Shown one piece after another: positions 1 through 5,206 of a DNA stretch of 5,866 nt; position 1 is the stretch's first letter, and the number at the start of each line of letters is the position of its first letter. The stretch covers positions 1-5,866 of the forward strand of contig JADGGF010000294.1 in the NCBI GenBank assembly GCA_019690055.1. The letters are read 5' to 3'. Below the pieces are notes generated by a model. The model had not been told where the DNA came from. It ran no database searches and saw only the letters and a list, made by a program, of their open reading frames with translations. This DNA comes from Micromonosporaceae bacterium. GTDB taxonomy: Bacteria; Actinomycetota; Actinomycetes; Mycobacteriales; Micromonosporaceae. A program made the position numbers and the translations under genes.

Positions 1-869
1 GTGGATACCAGCCCGGGGGTGCGGTGCGCGCAGGCGACCACCAGCACGGCCCGGGCCGGGTTGCGCTTGCCCGGCATGGCCGACGAGCCGCCGGACGTTC
101 GCTCGCCGAGCTCGCCGATTTCGGCCTGGGACAGCAGGATGACGTCGCCCGCAAGCTTCGCCAGGGTGCCCGCGCAGGCGCCCAGGGCCGCGCCGAGTTC
201 GACGACCCGGGTGCGGTCGGTGTGCCACGGCAGCGCCTCCGGCAGGCCGAGCCGCGCCGCCATCGCCGCGGCCACCCGGTCCCCGGCCGGGCCGAAGGCC
301 GAGCGGTCGCCGACCGCTCCGCCGAGCTGGAGCGCGGGGCGCCACCGCCGTAACCCATCGATCGCGGCCGTCACCCCGGCGCGCCAGGCGGCGCAGACGG
401 CGCCAAAAGTCGTGGGCTGGGCGGGGCGCATGAGCGTGCGGCCGCGCTGCGGGGTGGCGGCATGCTCGGCCGCGAGCTCGGCGAGCCGGGCGCTGACGGC
501 GGCCAGATCGGCCTCGATCGCGGCCACCGACCGTACGGCCACCAGCATCATGGCGGTGTCCACGATGTCCTGGCTTGTTGCTCCATAGTGGACGTACGGC
601 CGGTGCTCGGCCGGCACCGCCGCCCGCAGGGCCTCGACCAGCGGGATCACCGGTGTCGCCGAGGTGGCGGCCGCCCGCCAGATGTCGGCCGCGTCGACGA
701 GGTCGGGCCGGCAGGCGGCGACGATCGCCTCCGCCGCGTCGAGCGGGATGAGTCCGGCCCCGGCACACGCCTGGGCGAGCGCCGCCTCGGCCTCGAGCAT
801 CGCCGCGACCCAGGCCGCCTCGTCGGTGGCGGCCACCACCGCGGGCGAGCCGAAGGTCGCGTCAAACAT
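1..869 (-). CDS. pcaB: 3-carboxy-cis,cis-muconate cycloisomerase PcaB, 3' end cut by the window
   Basis: Cytosolic enzyme that lactonises beta-carboxy-cis,cis-muconate, the product of protocatechuate 3,4-dioxygenase, to gamma-carboxymuconolactone. The window holds 289 complete codons from ATG at 869; roughly 450 residues are usual in the family, so the C-terminal third lies beyond the left edge. The frame is open throughout. Fumarase/aspartase superfamily signatures are clear: HYGATSQDIVDTA (94-106), GRTLMRPAQPTTFG (143-156), PWHTDR (214-219) and the catalytic serine loop GGSSAMPGKRNP (260-271), followed by the family-like TPGLVS. The residue after GRT is Leu rather than the catalytic His of adenylosuccinate lyases, which favours a cycloisomerase. 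The start overlaps the stop of the pcaG remnant by 8 bases (862-869) and has only a distant GGGAG upstream, so translation is probably coupled. Leu173 is encoded by TTA, the only in-frame TTA I find in the window. Confidence 0.93.
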   Translation of the reverse strand, partial: MFDATFGSPAVVAATDEAAWVAAMLEAEAALAQACAGAGLIPLDAAEAIVAACRPDLVDAADIWRAAATSATPVIPLVEALRAAVPAEHRPYVHYGATSQDIVDTAMMLVAVRSVAAIEADLAAVSARLAELAAEHAATPQRGRTLMRPAQPTTFGAVCAAWRAGVTAAIDGLRRWRPALQLGGAVGDRSAFGPAGDRVAAAMAARLGLPEALPWHTDRTRVVELGAALGACAGTLAKLAGDVILLSQAEIGELGERTSGGSSAMPGKRNPARAVLVVACAHRTPGLVS

Positions 870-999
870 CGAAGAACACCGTCTCTCCCGGGCCCGGCAG
901 CCGGATGTCGAACTCGTCGCCGTGGTCGACGACGCGGGCGATCAGCGTGGGTCGCCGGGACGGGTCGAGTCGTTCGTACTCCGGCACGATCAACGTCAC
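862..999 (-). pseudogene. Remnant of protocatechuate 3,4-dioxygenase: pcaH start fused to pcaG 3' end
   Basis: A 45-codon frame, GTG to TGA, sits between pcaF and pcaB, exactly where pcaH and pcaG lie in streptomycete-type operons. Its last ~31 residues (RRPTLIARVVDHGDEFDIRL at 15-34, then PGPGETVFFDV) closely match the conserved C-terminus of the dioxygenase alpha subunit PcaG, which typically ends RRxTLIA...FDIRLQGxGETVFFD. The first ~11-14 residues (VTLIVPEYERLD) do not resemble PcaG and are plausibly the N-terminus of PcaH; that part is inference. The start forms a GTGA overlap with the pcaF stop and has GGAGG four bases upstream. The stop overlaps the pcaB ATG. Everything between, about 200 residues of PcaH and 170 of PcaG including all iron ligands, is gone, so the product cannot be a dioxygenase. 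Natural deletion, assembly collapse or an engineered lineage could each explain it. Confidence 0.82.
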
Positions 1000-2174
1000 A
1001 GCCCCTCCAGCACGACCGCGAGCCCTTGACCAACGCCGATGCAGATGGCGGCCAGCCCGTAGCCACCGCCGTGCCGGTGCAGGCGCCAGGCGAGCGTGCC
1101 GAGCAGGCGCGCCCCCGAACAGCCGAGCGGATGGCCGATGGCGATGGCGCCGCCGTCGGGATTGACGATGGCCGGATCCAGCTCCGGCCACTCGGCCAGG
1201 CAGGCCAGCGACTGCGCCGCGAACGCCTCATTGAGCTCGACCGAGACCAGGTCGGACCAGCCGATACCGGCGCGGCGCAGCGCCGTCCGGGCCGCCTCCA
1301 CCGGCCCGATCCCGTACAGATGCGGGTCGACCGCGCTCACCGCCCGCGCCACGATCCGCGCCAGCGGGCGAGCCCCGATCGACTCGGCCGCCGCCTCACT
1401 GCCGATCAGCAGGGCGGCCGCCCCGTCGGACAACGGCGAGGAGTTGCCCGCGGTCACCGAGCCGTCGCGCCGGAAGACGGGGCGCAGGCGGGCCAGCGCC
1501 TCGGCCGAGGTGTCGGGCCGGATGCCCTCGTCGGTGGCGAGCTCGTCCAGTCGTACGGTCTCGTCCGCGAACACGCCCCGCGCCCAGGCGTCGGCCGCGT
1601 TGCGGTGGCTGGCCAGGGCGAAGGCGTCCTGGGCCTCGCGCGAGATTCCGTACCGCTCGGCCAGGATCTCGGCCCCCTCCCCCAGGGACACCGTCCACTG
1701 TGGCGGCATGGCCGGGTTCACCATCCGCCAGCCGAGGGTGGTGGAGTGGAGCGTCTCGTGCCCGCGCGGGAAGCCCTGTTCCGGCTTGAGCAGCACCCAG
1801 GGAGCCCGGCTCATCGACTCGACCCCGCCCGCGACGACCAGGCTGGCGTCGCCGGTCTCGACGGCCCGGCTCGCCTCGATGACCGCCTCCATACCCGAGC
1901 CGCAGAGCCGGTTGACGGTGGCCCCCGGCACGCTGGTCGGCAGCCCGGCGAGCAGGAGCGCCATCCGCGCAACGTTGCGGTTGTCCTCGCCCGCGCCGTT
2001 GGCGTCCCCGAGCAGAACATCGTCGATCCGCTGCGGGTCCAGCTGCTCCTGTCGCGCGACCAGCGCCTTCAGGACGGTCGCCGCGAGGTCGTCGGGGCGT
2101 ACGCCGGCCAACGCCCCGCCGTAGCGCCCGATGGGCGTCCGGACCGCATCCAGAATGTAGCTGGCCCCGCTCAC
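996..2174 (-). CDS. pcaF: Beta-ketoadipyl-CoA thiolase PcaF
   Basis: Thiolytic cleavage of beta-ketoadipyl-CoA to succinyl-CoA and acetyl-CoA, the last step of the beta-ketoadipate pathway, in the cytosol. At 392 residues it has the normal length for a class II thiolase. All catalytic elements are present: the acyl-accepting Cys91 in VNRLCGSGMEA, GGVESMSRAPW (116-126), NEAFAAQ (315-321), His348 in GGAIAIGHPLGCSGAR, and Cys378 in CIGVGQG near the C-terminus. The start is GTG at 2174, forming a GTGA overlap with the pcaJ stop, preceded by GGGAGG six bases upstream. The stop in turn forms a GTGA overlap with the dioxygenase remnant. A degradative acetyl-CoA acetyltransferase is possible from sequence alone, but position next to pcaIJ makes PcaF the clear choice. 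Confidence 0.95.
   Translation of the reverse strand: MSGASYILDAVRTPIGRYGGALAGVRPDDLAATVLKALVARQEQLDPQRIDDVLLGDANGAGEDNRNVARMALLLAGLPTSVPGATVNRLCGSGMEAVIEASRAVETGDASLVVAGGVESMSRAPWVLLKPEQGFPRGHETLHSTTLGWRMVNPAMPPQWTVSLGEGAEILAERYGISREAQDAFALASHRNAADAWARGVFADETVRLDELATDEGIRPDTSAEALARLRPVFRRDGSVTAGNSSPLSDGAAALLIGSEAAAESIGARPLARIVARAVSAVDPHLYGIGPVEAARTALRRAGIGWSDLVSVELNEAFAAQSLACLAEWPELDPAIVNPDGGAIAIGHPLGCSGARLLGTLAWRLHRHGGGYGLAAICIGVGQGLAVVLEGL
1002..1008 (-). promoter_or_regulatory. Retained ribosome binding site of the pcaHG remnant
   Basis: GGAGGGG on the minus strand within the last pcaF codons, with GGAGG ending four bases before GTG at 999. It suggests the original pcaH initiation region was kept when the rest of pcaHG was lost. 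Confidence 0.55.
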
Positions 2175-2947
2175 CTGTTGCCTCCCTTCGTGGCCTCCAG
2201 CCGGCGCAGCACGGCCAGCTCCTCCGGTGTGGGCGGCTCGGTCACCGCGACCTCCGGGGCGACCGCCAGGTCCCAGCCGGTGTTCGCCCGCACCGTGTCG
2301 ATATCGATGCCTGGGTGGACATGCGTCAACGTCAGCTCGCAGGTGCGCGGGTCGGGCTGGAGTATGCCGAGATCGGTGATGACCGTCCGCGGTCCCGCTC
2401 CGCGCAGGCCGAGGCGCTCCCGGTCGCCCGGACCTGAGCCGAACCCGACGCTGGTGATGAAGTCCACCCTGGCCACGAAGGTCCGCGGGTTCTGCCGAAC
2501 CACGACCATCACTTCCCGGCAGGAGGCGGCGATCTCCGGAGCACCGCCGGCGCCGGGCAACCGGACCTTGGGCCGACGGTAGTCACCGCCGATCACCGTT
2601 GTATTGATGTTTGCAAAGCGATCGATCTGCGCCGCGCCGAGGAAGCCGACGTCGATCCGTCCGGGCTGCAGCCAGTAGTTGAACACCTCGGGGACGCTGA
2701 TCACGGCGTCCGCGGTGTCGGCCAGCACGCCGTCGCCGATGGACAACGGGAGCACGCCGGGCTTGCTCCCGAGGGTGCCGGACTCGTAGATGAGCACGAG
2801 GTTGGGCGCGTGCGTGTGGCGGGCCAGGTTCGCGGCGGTGCTCGGCAGGCCGATGCCCACGAAGCACACCGCACCGTCGCGCAGGGCCCGCGACGCGGCA
2901 ACGCTCATCATCTCGTCAGGAGTCCATTGTGGATCGCTAGTGGTCAC
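2171..2947 (-). CDS. pcaJ: 3-oxoadipate CoA-transferase, beta subunit PcaJ
   Basis: Beta subunit of the class I (family I) CoA-transferase that activates beta-ketoadipate with CoA from succinyl-CoA, working as a complex with PcaI. The 258-residue protein carries the subunit B fold. Glu55 in IYESGTLGSKPG is the expected catalytic glutamate that forms the acyl-CoA thioester; the related steroid hydrolase IpdB lacks it, which argues for a true transferase. Other family stretches are GIGLPSTAANLA (31-42), FLGAAQIDRFANINTT (102-117) and the C-terminal THVHPGID (208-215). I chose GTG at 2947 because GGAGG lies six bases upstream and the frame before it has no subunit B homology. The gene overlaps the pcaI end by 11 bases and pcaF by 4, so all three are co-translated. 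An alternative is a CatJ-type enzyme of a catechol operon, which does the same reaction. Confidence 0.92.
   Translation of the reverse strand: MTTSDPQWTPDEMMSVAASRALRDGAVCFVGIGLPSTAANLARHTHAPNLVLIYESGTLGSKPGVLPLSIGDGVLADTADAVISVPEVFNYWLQPGRIDVGFLGAAQIDRFANINTTVIGGDYRRPKVRLPGAGGAPEIAASCREVMVVVRQNPRTFVARVDFITSVGFGSGPGDRERLGLRGAGPRTVITDLGILQPDPRTCELTLTHVHPGIDIDTVRANTGWDLAVAPEVAVTEPPTPEELAVLRRLEATKGGNR
2181..2186 (-). promoter_or_regulatory. Ribosome binding site of pcaF
   Basis: GGGAGG on the minus strand, six bases before the GTG at 2174 that overlaps the pcaJ stop as GTGA. It supports the GTG start. Confidence 0.8.
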
Positions 2948-3755
2948 GCCCAACCTCCAGGACGTTGGCCCGCATCCAGGCCAGGAACGTCTCCCGGTCC
3001 CGGCTGATCGCATCCCAGGCGACGTAGAAGTCGTTGTCCCGCACCGAGTATCCCTGCGCGTAGGACGGGTGGGCGCCTCCGGGCACCACCGCGACGGCGG
3101 TGACGGCCCAGGTCGGCAGGACGACGGCGCCCGGCCGCGGGTCGAGCGTGTCGACCACCTCCTCCACCGTGACCAGGCTGCGCTGCGCGGCGAGCACCGC
3201 CTCCTTCTGCACGCCGACGATGCCCCACAACTGCACGTTGCCGGCCCGGTCGGCCCGCTGGGCGTGGATGACCGTGACGTCGGGGCGCAGGGCCGGCACG
3301 GCGGTGAGCACCTCGCCGGTGAACGGGCACGTGATGGGCTTGATGGTCGAGGTCTGGGCGACGAGGTCGGTGCCCACATAACCGCGCAATACGGCGAACG
3401 GCAGCCCGCTCGCGCCCGCGACGTACCGGTTGGCCATGCCGGCGTGGCTGTGCTCCTCCAGTTCCAGGGGGCGTGGCCAGCCGGCCTCGACCGCGTCCCG
3501 GAACCGGTGCAGGGAGCCGACCCCGGGGTTGCCGCCCCAGGAGAAGACGAGCTTGCGCGCACACCCCATGCCGATCAACTGGTCGAAGATGACATCGGGC
3601 GTCATTCGCACCAAGGTGAGGTCAGTGCGCCGCTGGCGGATGATCTCATGCCCGGCGGCGAAGGGGATGAGATGAGTGAAGCCCTCCAGGGCGACCGTGT
3701 CCCCGTCGTGGATGAGGTCCGCGACCGCCGCCGCCAACGGCACGATCTGGGCCAT
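2937..3755 (-). CDS. pcaI: 3-oxoadipate CoA-transferase, alpha subunit PcaI
   Basis: Alpha subunit partner of PcaJ and first gene of the leftward operon. It is 272 residues, longer than the ~230 of Pseudomonas PcaI as I recall it, and of the longer actinobacterial type. Subunit A features are an N-terminal IHDGDTVALEGF (15-26), the glycine-rich FSWGGNPGVGSLHRF (71-85), EHSHAGMANRYVAGASGLPF (101-120), and HAQRADRAGNVQLWG (164-178), matching the family HAxxADxxGN motif. ATG at 3755 is preferred: homology starts there, and the predicted promoter and operator lie upstream of it. The open frame runs back to 3887, but that extension reads through the operator and has no family resemblance. The best Shine-Dalgarno candidate, GGAG at 3767-3770, sits 11 bases upstream, rather far. 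Fold relatives include IpdA, but context and the PcaJ glutamate favour PcaI. Confidence 0.9.
   Translation of the reverse strand: MAQIVPLAAAVADLIHDGDTVALEGFTHLIPFAAGHEIIRQRRTDLTLVRMTPDVIFDQLIGMGCARKLVFSWGGNPGVGSLHRFRDAVEAGWPRPLELEEHSHAGMANRYVAGASGLPFAVLRGYVGTDLVAQTSTIKPITCPFTGEVLTAVPALRPDVTVIHAQRADRAGNVQLWGIVGVQKEAVLAAQRSLVTVEEVVDTLDPRPGAVVLPTWAVTAVAVVPGGAHPSYAQGYSVRDNDFYVAWDAISRDRETFLAWMRANVLEVGRDH
2954..2958 (-). promoter_or_regulatory. Ribosome binding site of pcaJ
   Basis: GGAGG on the minus strand, six bases before GTG at 2947 and inside the pcaI coding end. It fixes the pcaJ start, which otherwise has an open frame extending far upstream. Confidence 0.8.
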
Positions 3756-3779
3756 GCCTGGTTCATCTCCATTCCGCCG

Positions 3780-3829
3780 GCCGCCGTCCCCACGCGAGGC
3801 GGCGAGCTCGAGGCCCGTGGGGTGGCGGC
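3780..3829 (-). repeat. Long inverted repeat in the pcaI leader
   Basis: Arms GCCGCC (3780-3785) plus CCCCACG (3788-3794) pair with CGTGGGG (3816-3822) plus GGCGGC (3824-3829): 13 G/C-rich base pairs with a small 2/1 internal loop. The 21-base loop contains the self-complementary CGAGCTCG (3803-3810). The hairpin would form in the pcaI leader RNA about 25 bases before the start codon. No U-run follows, so it is not a standard terminator; it may be a stability or leader element. Confidence 0.6.
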
Positions 3830-3833
3830 ATTC

Positions 3834-3867
3834 GTTCGATAACCGAACAAGAGTGCCTGGAGCGAAC
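3834..3867 (-). promoter_or_regulatory. Composite IclR-type operator, pcaI side
   Basis: Two 15-base imperfect palindromes with 19-base periodicity. The distal one (3834-3848), read on the plus strand, is GTTCGATAACCGAAC, with perfect GTTCG/CGAAC arms. The promoter-proximal one (3853-3867, minus strand) is GTTCGCTCCAGGCAC. The first matches at 13 of 15 positions the PcaR operator GTTCGATAATCGCAC that I recall from the Pseudomonas putida pcaI promoter. It lies at and just downstream of the -10, a position suited to repression. The regulator is not encoded in the window. Confidence 0.7.
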
Positions 3868-3894
3868 GCTACGGCCCCGACCGGCAAAGGTCAA
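3866..3894 (-). promoter_or_regulatory. Predicted promoter of the pcaIJF-B operon
   Basis: On the minus strand, TTGACC (3894-3889) is followed after exactly 17 bases by TAGCGT (3871-3866), a good housekeeping-sigma -35/-10 pair for an actinomycete. Transcription would start near 3859, giving a leader of about 104 bases before the pcaI ATG. The -10 overlaps the first bases of the composite operator. It is predicted from sequence only, and no competing pair this good is seen upstream of pcaI. Confidence 0.65.
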
Positions 3895-3922
3895 CACTGC
3901 CTTATCTGCTAGCCACAACATA

Positions 3923-3951
3923 TTGACGTGGCGAGGGCCGGCCACTACGTT
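3923..3951 (+). promoter_or_regulatory. Predicted promoter of pobA
   Basis: TTGACG (3923-3928), a 17-base spacer, then TACGTT (3946-3951). Transcription would begin near 3958, giving a ~46-base leader that contains the GAGGAG ribosome site. The -35 boxes of this promoter and the pcaI promoter are 28 bases apart, pointing outward. The -10 is immediately followed by the first operator palindrome. Confidence 0.7.
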
Positions 3952-3985
3952 GTTCGCTCTAAGAACTCAGGTTCGATATACGCAC
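3952..3985 (+). promoter_or_regulatory. Composite IclR-type operator, pobA side
   Basis: Two 15-base palindromes, GTTCGCTCTAAGAAC (3952-3966) and GTTCGATATACGCAC (3971-3985), again with 19-base periodicity. The second keeps both arms of the recalled PcaR site GTTCGATAATCGCAC and differs only at the central two bases. The 34-base unit matches the pcaI-side unit, read on the opposite strand, at 24 of 34 positions. It covers the predicted start of transcription and ends 18 bases before the pobA start codon. Confidence 0.72.
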
Positions 3986-3991
3986 ACAGGT

Positions 3992-3997
3992 GAGGAG
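3992..3997 (+). promoter_or_regulatory. Ribosome binding site of pobA
   Basis: GAGGAG, six bases before GTG at 4004. It decides this start over the longer open frame that reaches back to 3923, where no such site precedes a start codon. Confidence 0.8.
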
Positions 3998-4003
3998 CCG
4001 ACC

Positions 4004-5206
4004 GTGGGGCTGTTTGGCGGGGCCCGCCCGAAGCCGGTGGCGCATCGCACGCAGGTGGGGATCGTCGGGGCCGGGCCGTCGGGACTGCTGCTGTCCCACC
4101 TGCTCGCCCGCAGCGGCATCGAGTCGGTCGTGGTGGAGAACCGCAGCCGCGAGTACTGCGAGCAACGCCAGCGGGCCGGCCTGCTCGAGCAGGCGACGGT
4201 CTCGCTGCTGCGCGAGTGCGGGCTCGGCAGCCGGATGGATGCCGAGGGCCTCGAGCACGGCGGCATCTACCTGCAGTACGCGGGCGAGCGGCACCACATC
4301 GACTTCCGTGACCTCGTCGGCGCCACGGTCACGATCTACGCGCAGACCGAGATCGTCAAGGACCTCATCGCCGCTCGTCTGGCCGACAACGCCTGGATCG
4401 AGTTCTCCGTCTCCGACACCGAGGTGTCCGATATCGACAGTGACCGGCCGGTCCTGCGGTACCGCGACAGTGCCGGGGTACTCCACGAGGTCGTCTGCGA
4501 CGTGATCGCCGGCTGCGACGGGTTCCACGGCATCACCGCCGTGGCCGCCCCGCCCGAGCGGGTCTGGGAGCGGCGGTATCCCTACAGCTGGCTCGGGATC
4601 CTGGCCGACGTCACCCCCTCCACGGACGAACTTATCTACGCTCATCACCCCGAGGGGTTCGCCCTGCACAGCGTGCGCACGCCCCAGGTCAGCCGGCTCT
4701 ACCTGCAGGTGGACGCCGACGACGACATCGCCAACTGGCCCGACGACCGGATCTGGGCAGCCCTGCAGCGGCGCTTCGCCCTCGACGGCTGGACGTTGCA
4801 GGAGGGGCCGATCCGGGAGAAGAGCATCACGCCGATGCGCAGCTACGTCCGGGCGCCGATGCGCCGGGGCCGGCTGTTCCTGGCCGGGGACGCCGCGCAT
4901 ATCGTGCCGCCGACCGGGGCAAAGGGCCTCAACCTCGCCGTCCGTGACGTGGCGCGGCTCGCCACGGCTCTGGTGGCCTGGCTGCGGGACGGCGACTCCC
5001 GGCTCGCCGACGAGTACGCCGACGCCTCCCTGCGCCGCGTCTGGCGGGCCACGCACTTCTCCTGGTGGATGACTCAGATGCTGCACACGACGCCCGGCGA
5101 CGACTTCGGCATGGCGCTGCAACTGGCCCAACTGCGCTACACCACGACCTCTCGCGCCGCCGCGACCAGCCTCGCCGAGAACTACACCGGCGTCGTCGCG
5201 GCCTAG
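4004..5206 (+). CDS. pobA: 4-hydroxybenzoate 3-monooxygenase PobA
   Basis: FAD-dependent aromatic hydroxylase converting 4-hydroxybenzoate, NAD(P)H and O2 to protocatechuate in the cytosol. The 400-residue length fits the family (394 in Pseudomonas fluorescens). The three group A flavin motifs are present: GAGPSG (22-27), CDGFHG (171-176) and LFLAGDAAHIVPPTGAKGLN (291-310). Substrate-site residues of the Pseudomonas enzyme align: Tyr201, Ser212, Arg214, Arg220 and Tyr222 correspond to Tyr212, Ser223, Arg225, Arg231 and Tyr233, and Tyr385 to Tyr394 in AENYTG. The nicotinamide-cofactor segment (45-57, ENRSREYCEQRQR) differs from the Pseudomonas one, so NADH versus NADPH preference is open. GTG at 4004 is chosen for the GAGGAG six bases upstream; the frame is open back to 3923 but that part overlaps promoter and operators. 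It diverges from pcaI and ends by sharing CTAG with the convergent transporter gene. Confidence 0.96.
   Translation: MGLFGGARPKPVAHRTQVGIVGAGPSGLLLSHLLARSGIESVVVENRSREYCEQRQRAGLLEQATVSLLRECGLGSRMDAEGLEHGGIYLQYAGERHHIDFRDLVGATVTIYAQTEIVKDLIAARLADNAWIEFSVSDTEVSDIDSDRPVLRYRDSAGVLHEVVCDVIAGCDGFHGITAVAAPPERVWERRYPYSWLGILADVTPSTDELIYAHHPEGFALHSVRTPQVSRLYLQVDADDDIANWPDDRIWAALQRRFALDGWTLQEGPIREKSITPMRSYVRAPMRRGRLFLAGDAAHIVPPTGAKGLNLAVRDVARLATALVAWLRDGDSRLADEYADASLRRVWRATHFSWWMTQMLHTTPGDDFGMALQLAQLRYTTTSRAAATSLAENYTGVVAA

Noticed and set aside
10..22. Possible frameshift in the C-run of pcaB near the left edge
   Set aside because: Careful re-reading of the minus strand gives ACAHRTPGLVS in the main frame, which is what the family shows here; no shift is needed.
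462..2582. Very long open frame on the plus strand (over 700 codons), opposite pcaB, pcaF and pcaJ
   Set aside because: Its translation is low-complexity Arg/Gly/Pro/Ala-rich with no recognisable domain, and it lies antisense to genes with full catalytic motifs. It is the expected mirror of GC-rich coding sequence.
2171..3755. IpdAB-type steroid ring-cleavage hydrolase instead of PcaIJ
   Set aside because: The fold is shared, but the beta subunit keeps the catalytic Glu55 that IpdB lacks, and the neighbours are pcaF, pcaB and pobA.
3756..3887. Upstream extension of pcaI to a start at 3887
   Set aside because: The frame is open, but the extra 44 residues have no family similarity and would run through the operator and predicted promoter.
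3936..3943. GGCCGGCC palindrome between the pobA -35 and -10 as a regulator site
   Set aside because: An 8-base GC palindrome is unremarkable at this base composition and has no partner on the pcaI side.
3923..4003. Upstream extension of pobA to a GTG/TTG-type start near 3923
   Set aside because: It would place the start in the -35 box. GTG at 4004 has a proper ribosome site and gives the family length.
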